A stretch of 64,000 nucleotides of DNA from Raphanus sativus (GCF_000801105.2 NW_026615436.1:1-64000), one strand, 5' to 3'; counted from the stretch's first letter, positions 9,992 through 22,368 are shown. Notes: generated by a model from the letters alone, not told the origin. Made by a program: numbers and translations.

Positions 9992-10550
9992 TTAGAGCTT
10001 TGATCTGCACGTCCATGCAGATTTAGTTTTGTTTTTTCAAAATAATTTTTAGTGATATTTTTAAAATATATAGGTTATTTAGATATTTTTACGTTCATAC
10101 AAATTTATTCAGACCCAAAAGAATTCAAATCGGACACTGTCAATTTTTTATAATATCCGAATATAATTTAATTTTAAAATCCAAAACCCGATATTCGTAA
10201 AAATCAATTTGTAATGTATACATGAATGTACATGTCAAATTGATTATGTAAATAAACAAAATAATTTTGTTAACTGGTTTGAATTCTTGTCATCAATGAA
10301 ATCAATATCATTTAAATACGTGAAATTATTATAGTTAATACGTAAAATAAATGTTTTCTAATTATTATAACAAATATAATTAATTAAATAATTGAAAGAG
10401 TAGAAAAAGAAATGTAAAATATGTAATAAAACATTTAAATGAAAATAATAAATGAACTGGTTATAACTAATCGAAAATGAATGAAAATCTGCAATAGTTC
10501 ACTTAAAATTAAGTAAGTACTATTTTGTATTTCTGTTTTAATATAATAGA
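9992..10550 (-). mobile_element. non-autonomous Helitron (about 559 bp)
   Basis: On the minus strand the element starts with TCTATTATATTAAAACAG (from 10550), preceded by A. It ends with a hairpin (ATCTGCA, 6-nt loop, TGCAGAT), an 11-nt spacer and CTAA at 9992, followed by T. The TC start, subterminal hairpin, CTRR end and A/T target are the Helitron hallmarks. No helicase or other protein is encoded. It moves by rolling-circle transposition with enzymes supplied by an autonomous relative. Confidence 0.75.
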
Positions 10551-11865
10551 TAATTGATGAATAAAACAATAAAAAGTGAAACATTCTAGTTAGTATTTTA
10601 AAATCATATTCTTTACTTTTTGGTGATTTGGAAATATATACGCGAATTGTTTATTTCTGTTTTTGACAGAACATATTTTTGAATGTTTTTCTTTTGTTGG
10701 AACTAATCGATTTTCGAATATGCCTTTTAATGCCGTATTTCGATGTGAAAAGAATATTTATTGTAGGATGGATGATTGAAGAAGACAAAACTAAAAAAAA
10801 AAGATATTCAGAGGGGGACAGAAAATTTATTCTACCTTCCAACCAATTTGCAAACGAGTGAACGACAAAAGTTGGGGAAAAGTGAAATGAATACATTTTC
10901 ATAAAATACGTAGCTGTAATTTAATAGGCTATGGACCCATATGACTGATAAGTGCTGTTAATTGTCAATTACTTTTGGGCAGAGTTTGGAGTCCTTATCG
11001 AAAGTAAAGCTGGCATCTCCTAGTTGCCAAACCATATCCTTAAATTCAAATAAGATAAAAATAAGGCCGTTCTTGATAAAAAAAATATAAATTGTTAAAG
11101 TTAGTATATTTTTTTTTTGGGTTATTTGTTAAATAACCAAAAAATAATGAGAAATTAGTTTTCTAATAAGAAGATAGAGAGCGATAGGAAAAGAAATAAG
11201 GAGAGAGAAAGTGATTTTGGTTAGTTTGTGAATTTGTATTTTTTCTTGTATAGTAGACCTAATTTCCCTTTTTATAGTATCAATCATCGATAGTTACAAA
11301 GTTATTTCTTCTCTTCATTTTATTTTTCTTCTTCAAAAAAGTAATTATATCATTAACTATTTCAATTTAAATCTGATTATAACATTTTTTGGTAAAGTCT
11401 ACCAACATTGTCTTGTATTTTCTTTCTTTTCACTGTGCACTCTAATAAACAATTTCAGTGGAAATAATATACATTGTTGCAAAGCACAGTGGTTTCCTAG
11501 TCAAAGTTTATAGACTTTTCTATTAGCGTTAGGGTACAATAACTAGAGAAAATACAATGTTGTAAGTAAAATCATTCGTTGCACCCTTGTGCTGCGAAAA
11601 AATTTTGTCCATAAAAAATGTCATACATACATAATCATACATAATTCAAATGTGATGAGTAGAAATACATGACGTTCGTATATGCAGCAGAAGTTAATCA
11701 TCGTATAATATATATTTTATTACATATGATATGATGATTAACTATCTGCTACATATAAAAGAATATGATGAACAGTTTCACGGCGATTCTACGATGATGC
11801 AATCAATAATCTTTTTCAATAATTTGATTAGTACTAAAAGCATATATATAGAGCAGATTCAAATG

Positions 11866-11899
11866 TATATATATATATATATAAAGAATAAACCTAATT

Positions 11900-11944
<45 letters not shown>

Positions 11945-11964
11945 AGAATAAACCTAATTCAAAT
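11866..11964. repeat. two (TA)n microsatellites with duplicated flank
   Basis: (TA)n runs at 11866-11883 and 11903-11942 are each followed by the same 21-nt segment (aagaataaacctaattcaaa and one more base). The whole unit has therefore been duplicated in tandem. Confidence 0.9.
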
Positions 11965-12397
11965 TCAAAAACTATTTTAAATAGAGAATTATCATATCAC
12001 ATATATATAATTCTCATTTATTTACATTTCTCGTTGTGAGATATCAAATGCTTATCTATATGTATTCATATTTGTAAAATATTAGATCACCCAAATAATG
12101 ATCAAGCTTCGATTTATGGTTTTATCAGTTTCATAAGCTACATCAACCTATTAAACATTTAAACCAACATGTAAATGATCAATTATTTTAATAGGAAATC
12201 CTTAATAATAATTATTCAAAACGTTTGCTTGTGACTGATTTTTTAAATTGTAACACGTAAATCAAGTTTATCCTTAAAAAAAAGTTTATCTTGGCATTAT
12301 CAAAATCTGCAATAAGGTCAAACCTAAGTTTTGTCCGCTCTAAAGACAAAACTCATGTACAGCGCATGTTGATGGGAACCAGGCGAAGATATTGTAA

Positions 12398-12535
12398 ACA
12401 TAAACTACATGTAACGGGACAAATAAAAGTATAACAAAAACATTTTGATGACATGTTTATTAGTACTAAAACATGAACTACAGATAAGGGGACAAATATA
12501 AGATGAGTATAACAAAAACAATTTGATGTCAGCAT
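12398..12535. repeat. imperfect tandem duplication
   Basis: Two adjacent segments share aactaca, gggacaaata and agtataacaaaaaca blocks with small indels, giving a unit of about 70-85 bp. Confidence 0.6.
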
Positions 12536-13255
12536 AAATCCTACTTCAAATAAGTCGGTCAAATATTGTACCTAACAACACAATCTTTGTGAAGGGTATG
12601 TACAAACCAATTTGGTTTCTTCCTCTATCATACGTCTTTGTGCAATTTTGAAAAATCATTGTCGGGTTAGTCGTTTTTGCCATTTATTCGTATTATATTA
12701 TTACAAGTCACCATATCATTGGCTACGAAATTATGTATTATTTTAGGCCCTACAGTTACGGTACTTGATTATCATGAATTTCCCAAATATAAATAATTAC
12801 ATGCATCTTGTAAATTTGGGAATTTTATGAGATTTTAGATAGAAAAACTTCATCAAACAGCATCGATTTTTCCCCCTTGAGTTTCACTATAACTTGACGA
12901 AAAGCTACTAAAAAAAATTCTCATGAGAATATTCAAAACTCATTTACATAACACTTTATGCATTTTTACATAAGATTTCAACTTCAGTTGCATATAATGA
13001 ATTTGAAAATTTTCCAAGTTGCATTGCTTTTTTGTCCGTTCTGTATAATGCGGTCCACCACCTAATGACCAAAGCTTTAAAACTGCAAAATTAAAGAAAA
13101 TTACTTGAGATTGTCAATGACGTGAATGTTAATCAACAAGAGGACAGCCACGTTGAAAGCTTTGAATTACAGCTAAACATATACTATCTATTTCCGTAAA
13201 CTGTACTTACGTTTTTCGGCATAAAAACTGTGCTTACGTGAATATACACATCTCT

Positions 13256-13265
13256 CTATATATAG
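13256..13265 (+). promoter_or_regulatory. putative TATA box of SLAH3
   Basis: The sequence ctatatatag lies just upstream of a pyrimidine-rich leader that ends in a good splice donor at 13475/13476. The spacing suits a transcription start near 13290. This is inference from sequence only. Confidence 0.5.
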
Positions 13266-13289
13266 CACAAAAGACGTGTTTTATTTCCG

Positions 13290-14498
13290 CCCAAACCAGC
13301 TCAGCTTTTTCTTTATTTTTCTCCTTCATCTTAGCTTCTTTTCCAACAAAATAAAACTCCATTTCTTATCAAGAGGTTTCATATCTCAAGAACATTTTCT
13401 CGTACTTTTCCTCAGAGTTCCACACATTATTCAACAAGCCATAGGAGACTACGACTGCAAATTTCAAATCTTCAGGTTAGTGTTTATTTCATCTCTCGTT
13501 TGCTTTGTTTTTGGCTTCTTGTTAGAGTCCATTTTATCAGAAAAATAAATAAATTATTTAGGGTTTTGATTTTAGTTTTGCATATCCTTTCTTACGGAAA
13601 TGTATAGGCAAATGCGATTATTGTATTTGCTTTAATCTCAACTTAGAGTTCTGTTTTCTTGTGTTTTTAAGCTCCCTTTTCCTCATTGTTCGTTCTTCTT
13701 TCTCAAACCCAAAATGCTTTCAAAAACGACAAAAACTGGAACTAAACCCCACGATGCCAATAGATAATCCTAACTTTTAACGGAATTAGCTGTACGTAAT
13801 GCGATGAAACCGGTTTACTTGTATATGTTGGATGATGAAACCGGTTTACTAGTATATAGGATGAAACCGCGTTGTCAGCGATTGATTACCGGTTAGTGTT
13901 ACAATAACCACAAGCCTTGTTATTGGTTACCTGTTAGAGTGTAACAATAACCACAAGCCTTGTTGCCCGGTCGGACCACAACTTTGCAGTGGACCCGATG
14001 AGTTGATCGGTACAGCTTAACTCACCACACAATTGATTAAAAATCTTCGTTACTTTTGATTTTTTGTTATTCTGTTTTTTTTACTTCTGTTTTTTACAGG
14101 AGTTTTGTTTTATAAGCTAAATTAGTTTTAAGTATATAGTACCATTACAATTAGAATCCATTAACATCAATCACTAGTGTAATCTCCTATAATAAATCTT
14201 GTACATGACGACTCCTACTCAATAATATACAAAATATTAGCTTTTCCTTAAAAAAAGTATCTCAAACATATTTTTTTTGTGTATCACCCTATTTAAATTA
14301 CACAATATACCATTTAGTTAAGGATTTGCTAGAAAATTGGTTATCTATCAAATATATCACTTCGATCATGACAATCGGTACAAATACTTCTTATTACAGC
14401 AGTAAATTTACTATTCTCAAATAATATTCGGAAGATTACCGTACACAAATTTAATAACCTGGAAACCAAAAGAAAAATTGAAACAATAGTTTAAATAG

Positions 14499-14529
<31 letters not shown>

Positions 14530-17500
14530 CTTTGTTCGCTTTTATGATGATGGTTGTTTGATTTGAGAGGAGTTTTACCTTTTAAGGGATCCCAATACAT
14601 ATCTATACTTATAGTTTTTTTGAAACTTCTTTTTTAGCGACCTAAAGATTTGCTGTCACAGACTACAGTCTTCCGGTCTACCAACTGAGCTAAGGTCGGT
14701 TGTTATCTATACTTATAGTTTTCTAGTGCAAATGTTTATGATCAACAAAACGTAGTTGTACTTTTTATAGCACACGATATCCACTACACGGTAAGTGTAG
14801 TCGGAATCCATTCAGCTGAAAACCCAGCTTAGTTGCTGCCTGGCTGGACCACTATCCTTTGCTAATGCTATTTAGGTAGATGTTTATACGTGGAGAATTT
14901 AGGTAAGATTGGCTAGATAATGTTTTTGTTTATATAGTAAAAACTGATTCTACTTTATCATGAGTTAATGGTTTTCGAAAATTTAAACCCCAAATCCATT
15001 TTTCTAGATTAGGAAGATATGCTATAGAGAATAATAAATGAATAACAGAGAAAAAGAGGTGTCAATCTAATGGATCAAGAACTCGCCAGAAGTCCTTCTC
15101 CATGGCCAATATTTTATTGAGAATATTCCTTAATATAGTCTTTGCTTTAACCATCTAAATTTTGTTACAAAAAAAAAAAAAAAAAACCATCTAAATTTTT
15201 ATAAATGCATTGAGTTGACTTCAAGGGTTACATGATAACATGAATAAATCAATGATACATGTCAAGTGAAAAGATTACTTATTTTTGTAGATTAAAAATA
15301 AAGCAAATTCAATTGACGTTTTTGTTACAGGAGAATTTTAATTTAAAAATGGAGGAGAGTTCAAGTTGTGTGCAAATACAAGTAGAAGAGGAGCTGCCAA
15401 CTTTACTGAGACGAGCCACAACAGAAGAAATGCTTGGCTTTGACAATTACAAAGAGAGTAATCTTCCTCTTCCCCACTTCGTCAGTCGTTTTCATCATTC
15501 TCATGCCTCCACAACTAATTTGGTATTATATTATTTATTTAACTTATTGCCTTCCACATTCGCAAACATTAGGTTAAAAGTTATTATATAAATAAGTCTA
15601 ACCAGTTCATGTTACATATATATATATGAATAGAGTGGTCAAGAAGCATCAAGAGAAGCAATGGAAGAGACTACACCATGGATGATGCCCAAACACCAAA
15701 GGAAACCATCACTTTCAATGCCAACTTCACCAAACGTTCTAATGATCTCCGATCCGACATCTTCGTCTTCCGACAGCAACAACAACATTGGTGGGTCAAC
15801 AACTGGCAAATCCGTCAAGTTCATCTCTCAGCCGATGGCCAAAGTCTCATCTCTCTACTTGGAAACCGGCAACGATGATGATGATCGTTATCATCATGGT
15901 CATCATCATCATCATCATCAGAGCGGTCGTCTTCAAAATCAAAACCCGGCGATGCATAAGCTTAAGGATCACAGGTACAACTCGTTCAAGACATGGTCAG
16001 GGAAACTCGAGAGACAGTTTACAAGAAAACCGGCTTCTATTGAACCGGAAACACCAAACCGGGCTAAGGAGAATTTAAATACACATGAAGCCATGCCTGT
16101 GGACCGTTACTATGATGCCTTGGAAGGTCCTGAACTAGAGACTCTCCGGGTACATATTTATACCTACTCTTTCTTTTTTTTTGTAATCATGTCAAATTTT
16201 ATACCGTTAGCAACTTATTTAGAGAATTATTAACGCGTAAACAACCCAATATATGATTAGGCTATATATATTTAGTAGTGATATGTTTTCTAATTTTCTA
16301 AAAAATATTTTGAACGTTGCAGCCTCAAGAAGAGATCGTTTTACCAAGTGAACAAACATGGCCGCTTCTTCTCCGTTACCCAATATCCACCTTTGGTATG
16401 TGCCTTGGAGTGAGCAGCCAAGCTATTATGTGGAAAACCCTAGCCACAGCCGAGCCAACCAAGTTCCTCCACATACCACTATGGATCAACGAGGCTCTAT
16501 GGTTCATCTCAGTCGCTTTAATCCTCACCATCGCCACCATATACCTCCTCAAAATCATCCTCTACTTCGAAGCCGTACGCCGAGAATACTACCATCCCAT
16601 CAGAATCAACTTCTTCTTCGCTCCTTTCATTTCTCTACTCTTCTTAGCACTCGGTGTCCCACCTTCCATAGCTACAGATCTGCCACAGTTCCTTTGGTAC
16701 CTCCTCATGTTTCCTTTCATCTGTCTCGAGCTCAAGATCTACGGTCAATGGATGTCGGGTGGCCAACGCAGGCTCTCCCGAGTCGCTAACCCGACAAACC
16801 ATCTCTCGATCGTTGGAAACTTTGTGGGGGCGTTGCTCGGTGCAAGCATGGGGCTTAAGGAAGGACCGATATTTTTCTACGCAGTTGGGATGGCTCATTA
16901 CTTGGTCCTGTTTGTTACACTCTACCAAAGACTACCGACTAATGAGACATTACCTAAAGATCTTCACCCTGTCTTCTTTCTCTTTGTCGCGGCTCCAAGT
17001 GTTGCTTCCATGGCTTGGGCTAAGATCACTGACTCCTTTGACTATGGTTCCAAAGTTTGTTATTTCATCGCTATGTTCCTCTACTTCTCATTGGTACGTA
17101 GACTCAACGTTTTCTATTTTTTTTGTCACTAAAACGTGTTACTAATACAAATCTTCTCTTTGTTTTGCATGAATCTTATAGGCTGTTCGGATTAATTTCT
17201 TTCGTGGAATCAAGTAAGTTTTTTAAAAAAACTTTTTATTTTGTGGAAGTAAGTTTTAATTATCTCTGACCATTTTTTTTTTCTTTATACAGATTTTCAC
17301 TGTCTTGGTGGGCGTATACATTTCCAATGACCGGTGCTGCAATTGCGACCATCAGGTACGCAACGGTAGTAAAGAGCACCATGACTCAAGTCATGTGTGT
17401 GATCCTCTGCGCCATTGCGACACTAGTCGTTTTCGCACTGCTCATAACCACCATCATCCATGCCTTTGTCACCTGCGAACTTTTCCCCAATGACTACGCC

Positions 17501-17683
17501 ATAGCCATCAGCAACCGGCCGAGACCCAAACAGAGTAGCCACCACCGCTGGCTGGACCAACTGAGAAACGTGAGCTCAGAGAACATCGAGAATTACTTGA
17601 AGTTCACGGACTCAGACAGCAGTCATAGTAATGATCTAGAAGCTGGCAATAATGGCAAAGCTCAAGAGAGCGATTCCGCATAA
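13290..17683 (+). CDS. SLAH3: SLAC1-homologue 3, S-type anion channel
   Basis: The coding exons are 15349-15522, 15634-16149, 16323-17093, 17182-17213 and 17293-17683, all with GT-AG borders, giving 627 aa (Arabidopsis SLAH3 is about 635). The start ATG (15349) opens MEESSSCVQIQVEEELPTLL, as in SLAH3. Residues 1-230 form a cytosolic, Ser-rich N-terminus with a His tract (HHGHHHHHH). Residues about 245-590 form the ten-helix SLAC1/TehA pore, including YPISTFGMCLGVSSQ, SGGQRRLSRVANPTNHLS and GMAHYLVLFVTLYQ, which carries the pore Phe. A non-coding leader exon (about 13290-13475) and a 1.86 kb 5'-UTR intron are inferred. SLAH3 conducts nitrate and chloride at the plasma membrane and is activated by CPK/CIPK phosphorylation (family knowledge). 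Coding identity is very sure; the leader exon is inferred. Confidence 0.93.
13800..13972. repeat. short tandem repeats in the SLAH3 5'-UTR intron
   Basis: Near-identical copies of gatgaaaccggtttact..gtatat lie at about 13802-13868. A second pair, acaataaccacaagccttgtt, lies at about 13900-13963. Confidence 0.85.
14499..14526. repeat. (TA)n microsatellite
   Basis: Uninterrupted TA dinucleotides in the inferred SLAH3 leader intron. Confidence 0.9.
14601..14722 (-). mobile_element. retroposed, truncated tRNA-Tyr precursor with target-site duplications
   Basis: On the minus strand 14699-14636 reads as the 5' two thirds of a plant tRNA-Tyr: CCGACC acceptor strand, D arm (TAGCTCAGTTGG), anticodon arm with GTA, and an insertion of about 12 nt just 3' of the anticodon, where nuclear tRNA-Tyr genes carry their intron. 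It stops at GGTCGCT, so the T arm is absent. A short leader (AACAA) precedes it and an A-rich stretch (AAAAAGAAGTTTCAAA) follows. An 18-bp direct repeat, atctatacttatagtttt, flanks the unit at 14601-14618 and 14705-14722. These are the marks of LINE-mediated retroposition of an unspliced, unprocessed precursor. Confidence 0.8.
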
Positions 17684-18960
17684 ATCAATACACGCCATTG
17701 AAGAATTTTACAACCCCATGGAATAATCGAGTCGTAGTATCTAAAATTTTGGTTTTGATATGTTGTCAGTGTCTCTGACACAAGTGAGGAACCGAGTAGC
17801 CTAAGTGTTTGGTTGCTATGGTTCTAATGAGCATGTGTAAAACTAGTAGTAAAACAAATGGTAACGATAGTGGTTATCAGAGTATAGTAGTATGCAAACT
17901 CTTTTTGTTCCAATAAATAAAAAAAGTTTTGAGGGTTTATCATTGTATTAACAGTTCTCTTCCATCTAAACTTTAACAAATAAAACAATGGAGAAGCAGA
18001 GTAAGACAAGATGTTCAACCAAAGGAACAGGATCCTTGGCAAATCAACAGAGTCATCACTATATCATTACATAATTTTCTGCAAGAAAGATGTGAACAAT
18101 ACAGAAGAAGTGGAGTCATGTTGGCTCTAGTCAGATTAGCTAAGCCAACTAAAGAGCTTCAGTTTCTCACTAGCGTTTTTCAAGAACTTAATGGATACAT
18201 GAATATCTTGATACCAAAGGGGGATTAAGATCAAAGTTAACACCCAAACAAAAAAAAATCATTAAATAACCCAAACATCTCAAAAGGTAGGAGCCTAATG
18301 GGTGGTACTATAATTAGGAAAAGCTGGAAAATTAGATTAGTTAGACCCTTTGAAGTTGGTTCAACTGAAACCTTTTGTATCCGAATAGGTTCTTCTTACT
18401 CACATATTAAGTGTGCTTTTTTAGAAAAGGGAACCATGTTTCTTAACTGGTGAAGATTAGCAAAGACCTTTAACCCAACACAACAAGGCGACTGGTGTCG
18501 TCACGCGCCTCTCATTGAGAGTGGTTCTTCTTAAAATGTAGTTTTTGATTAGTAAAACTAATTTTTTCAATTTTTTATATATATGATAATATAGTCACGT
18601 TCTAATAGCTAGAAACTTTATTTACTAGTTTTGAAGACTTTAAAATTTCTAAATTTATTGGTCTAGGAGTAACCATACTATTTTATTTTTTCTTGACATC
18701 ATGTTGTTTTAGGTATTTTCAAGGGAACTGCATGCCGTTTTGTACTATTTTAACATCATAACTTTTTGTTCATTTTAATGGGAACCGCATGAAGTTTGTC
18801 TCGCACACACAAACAGAAATCAACAACCTCAAGAAACATAAGGCATAGGAACGAATCTAAAGTTAAGTTCTCAAAGAAAAGAGACAAAACCTAGTTGTTC
18901 CTATACAAAAGATTTGGATTGCAAACATACCAGAATCCACCCATTTCAACTCAGCAACAT
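17684..18960. other. SLAH3 3' flank and spacer
   Basis: The first part presumably holds the SLAH3 3' UTR and polyadenylation site; the remainder is AT-rich. The last 60-80 bp before 18961 may be the old 3' UTR of the MIND remnant. No other gene was recognised. Confidence 0.6.
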
Positions 18961-19375
18961 TCAGCCACCAAAGAAAGAGAAGAACCCACGTTTCTTATGC
19001 TCTTCCTCCACCACAACAACCTTCATACTATCCTGCTCCACAAGCCTCCAAGCCGCCTGCTCAAACGCCAACCCTGCAAGCATCGGAGGCTTGTTCAGAC
19101 ACCAGCGGAAACCCGCGGTTCGTGCTTCTGACGACCTCAGAGTCTTCAGGAATCACACCGAGCAACGACAAATCTAACATCTCCTGAACATCCAACACAG
19201 ACATCATATCATATCTTCTCCTCTGATCATATCAGTCTTAACTCTATTCACAACCATCTTAATATCCCTAATCCCATCGCACTCTAACAAACCAGTAACC
19301 GTATCAGCGTCCCTAAGCGCCGTTATTTCCGGAGTCGTCACAACTCACAAGAGCCGCCTCGTTCGCTGTGGCTTT
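18961..19375 (-). pseudogene. 3' fragment of plastid division gene MIND (MinD)
   Basis: The minus strand encodes the last 130 or so residues of the plastid Min-system ATPase MinD: TANEAALV, TPEITALRDADTVTGLLECDG, IRDIKMVVNRVKTDMI, SVLDVQEMLDLSLLGVIPED, SEVVRSTNRGFPLV, LAGLAFEQAAWRLVEQDSM and the end KKRGFFSFFGG with TGA at 18961-18963. Compared with the expected gene there is an insertion of about 7 bp after TANEAALV (near 19345), a 4-bp insertion near 19218, and a small indel near 19108. The Walker A half is missing. In Arabidopsis MIND is, from memory, the direct neighbour of SLAH3, so this is a collinear relic left by fractionation. Confidence 0.85.
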
Positions 19376-19938
19376 CGAGGGTTTAGTGTTTTATCGGGGT
19401 TTTCAGATTCCGGTTTATAGTTTCTTCACGGTCTAACCGGTTTAAGATTCTCCAACCCAATAAGAAACAAACAAACACACACAATGTGTGAGATACGCAG
19501 CACTTTGGTTTCCTGGTTTATGTAATGATGACTATGAACACTCTCTACATACATAAGCTATTAGTACATTGTCATCTGTCTCAAAACTCTTTCAACGTTT
19601 CTTGTCGGGTTTCTCATTTGAGACTCATCTCCTTCTCTCTCATTCATTAATTTTTATTCTTTAGTTTTTAGTGTTACGAATTTCATTGAGATAATGGAAC
19701 TAATAAAGATGCAAAGCATACTTAAAGGTTTCAACATATAACTTAGATAGAATCATAGTAGAACAACTCTAGGAAAGCTTTATAATAAGACCCAATTATC
19801 AAAAGATACCAAAACATATCACATAATTCGCTTACAGCACTTGCCTATGTTACTTACTATAAACTGAAACGTAAATTTTTCTTACCATACTTAGACTTGT
19901 TTGATAAACATAATTATTACTTGGTGCGGATACTAAGA

Positions 19939-21231
19939 CTAGCTTGGAGGAGCGTAAACAAGAAGCTCATCATCATGCTCAAACTCAGCCATGTCCGTTT
20001 CAGGTAGTGTCACCCATGCTTCTACCCCTTCACCGTCCTTTGCGTCCATTAACACAACCTGAGTCTTGTCAACGGAACCTGGTGCAACCCAAACCGGAAA
20101 CCCCCAGCCAAAGTCTGCATCGTAAAACGACATTCTGCACCAGCTAGAAACAGCATATGTCTCTGCTTCAGGACTTACCTCACACAAAAAGCTCAGCATG
20201 GCGCTTACGATTCTCTCTTTGGCGGCCTCGTCGCTATTTGTATCCGAGTCTTCGGAATCCTTTGTGATCAGCTCATTGAGTTCCTCCTTAGTCTTTCGCA
20301 GCTTAGACACAGTTTCTTGAATCTCCATTTTATTCTCTGATGTCTCTTTCAGTAAAGGCAAAAAGAAAAAGTTTCCGATTGCCTTGCGTGGCAAGAAAGA
20401 TAAAGGAACTCTAGGGCGCAAGTTCATTGTATGTGTTATGGCAAACTCTGTGACCGCCTCTGTCTTTGGCCGCCTCGAATTTGTCATACATCTCAACAGC
20501 AGTGCCGTGATGGATTCGACGCGGGTTGCTTGTGGCACAAGTAAGCCACATGAAGCCCTGATTTTGAGCTTTTCAATCATCAAAGGACCAAAGACAAAGC
20601 TTTTGGTCTTAGATTTTTTTTTGGGTTCGAGAAACGGAGGAAACTCGACAGAGATATCAGCAGGAGGGAAGAAAACCGACGCCGAGAACTCAGGATTCAC
20701 GGTGTCAGCAAACCCTTTCGCAGCCTTAGTCCAGCTGCGAACAAACATAGACAACGAGGCCGCGTCGCATAGCTTGTGAGAGGCACTAACAGCAACCGCG
20801 AAGCCTCTGTCTCTGAAGAAAACGACCTTGACATGCAACAGTGGCCAGGTTCCTGGATCTGCACGGTCTGGAGAGACAATGAGTTTGTGAACCAAACCAG
20901 CATCTGATGGGTTTCTCAAAACATCTGAGAGAAGTACATCGGCTCGTGCCTTTGTAAACAGAGCTCCCTCGTCGTTGCAATCGACAGTAACGCCTTCTTT
21001 GATACGTCCAGCGAGTGGATAAAATAGAGAAAGAGTCTGAGAGAGTGAGTTCTTGAGCTTCTGAACAAGAATCTCTTCTTGGTCTGGTTGATGATCATCG
21101 TAGAAGAAAATGGCGGAAACGTATGTTGTGGGAAGAAATTGATCAAAGAGAGAAAGATGAAGAGTTTGGAGATGATTAGGTGAATCAGGTTTGATCACTT
21201 CTTTGCTTAAGATCTCTAGCTTCATTGCCAT
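19939..21231 (-). CDS. BAHD (HXXXD-type) acyltransferase, copy 1
   Basis: This is a single-exon gene of 430 aa, the normal BAHD size. The catalytic motif HKLCD (H152, D156) and the structural DFGWG motif (373-377) are both intact. These enzymes transfer an acyl group from acyl-CoA to an alcohol or amine, usually in the cytosol, to make specialised esters or amides. The acceptor cannot be told from sequence. The product resembles Arabidopsis At5g23970 (vinorine-synthase-like clade), which agrees with its position in the block. Compared with copy 2 it has V238 and G286, residues that I take to be the family norm. It has its own upstream spacer of about 1.1 kb, shared in sequence with copy 2. 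No expression evidence is visible. Confidence 0.93.
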   Translation of the reverse strand: MAMKLEILSKEVIKPDSPNHLQTLHLSLFDQFLPTTYVSAIFFYDDHQPDQEEILVQKLKNSLSQTLSLFYPLAGRIKEGVTVDCNDEGALFTKARADVLLSDVLRNPSDAGLVHKLIVSPDRADPGTWPLLHVKVVFFRDRGFAVAVSASHKLCDAASLSMFVRSWTKAAKGFADTVNPEFSASVFFPPADISVEFPPFLEPKKKSKTKSFVFGPLMIEKLKIRASCGLLVPQATRVESITALLLRCMTNSRRPKTEAVTEFAITHTMNLRPRVPLSFLPRKAIGNFFFLPLLKETSENKMEIQETVSKLRKTKEELNELITKDSEDSDTNSDEAAKERIVSAMLSFLCEVSPEAETYAVSSWCRMSFYDADFGWGFPVWVAPGSVDKTQVVLMDAKDGEGVEAWVTLPETDMAEFEHDDELLVYAPPS

Positions 21232-22368
21232 TCGGTTCTTTTAGAGCAAAAAGATTCGAAAGGTGTTTGAAAGTTGCTCAAATCGTTACTATGTATGTTA
21301 ACATATATAGACATGAATCTGGCACGATGGATATGGCGACGATAATTAATAGATAATACTTTCTACATTTGTATGGTTTATGGTTAGTGGTAACTATTCA
21401 TTGTTTTGTACTAAGGCAATGACTTTTAAGAGATGAATTAGATAGGGGGGGTGATCTAAGTACTGTTTATTTATGTTGGTTGCCTCAATTGAAGGACGAG
21501 TTCGGCACCGTTATTTTTCCAAAAGCTTTTTTTTTTTCAACGCCCACCCGATTTGTTTCAGGGTACGTCTCTTTTGTTGTATGTTGAAACTTATGGCTTT
21601 ATTACAAGATGCTTGTCGGAATAAAGCAAATGTGCATCATGTACATTAAATTTCTAAAAAGGTACAGTACATAAGAATTCATGTGTGAGATTTGAGAATC
21701 TACGAAATACACTTCTTTTTCTACCACTTACGTATGCATAGTTTTCAAAAATAATTATCACTTTTTTTTTCTTTCATGGTCTCATGGAAATCAGATGTAC
21801 CGAGTTTTGGCGAATTCAAGCCGTTACCGTTGAATGGAATTGACAAACAATTTGTAATAACATAGCAAAGTTTTGTTATTGAATATTATGCAGATTTGTT
21901 ACAGATTGCTGTCTGTGCTTACTTTAAGGCATATCGGGTTTAGCTACTAGTAACGTACAAATACTCATCAAGCTCATAGGCCCATAAAACATATGGATGT
22001 GTACTTAGTTTCTCATTTATATTTGAGAAATCACTGGACTCGAATTAAGTTTTAAAATATCTCACAATAGATTTTTTTTTCTTTCTTTTGAACTTGCTAC
22101 TTTTGAAATATGAAACATGAGAACTTTAGGCTGTAGCTGCTCTAAGTGCTAAATAATAGCCATGGATCGAAAAATGAAAAATTTATAATACATGGTTTAT
22201 ATATGCAAATGGTATACTTTTTCATTACATCATGTAGCTCAAGTGGTATTTTTTTTCCATCATTTTACAGACGGATTAATTAATAGTTTTGACAAACTGA
22301 GAAATGTCGACAATCAACGAGGATTTGTCGGCAAAGATGGAGTAATTATTTATGATTAAACAGCAGGA
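21232..22368. other. spacer and presumed BAHD copy 1 promoter
   Basis: This 1.1 kb AT-rich spacer lies between the BAHD start and the C2 pseudogene stop. It is duplicated almost identically at 24813-25949. Nothing else is recognised in it. Confidence 0.7.

Larger units (their letters stand above)
10551..13250. other. AT-rich intergenic region, no gene recognised
   Basis: Short open frames here (for example 10651-10902, 11731-12039, 12353-12562) have no recognisable domains. The second is created by a TA microsatellite. Near 11120 there is a small palindrome (ggttatttgttaaataacc). An imperfect tandem duplication of about 80 bp lies at 12400-12535, with repeated aactaca..gggacaaata and agtataacaaaaaca segments. 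The last part is presumably the SLAH3 promoter. Confidence 0.6.

Noticed and set aside
11731..12039. Open frame with a Tyr-Ile repeat
   Set aside because: It is created by the TA microsatellites.
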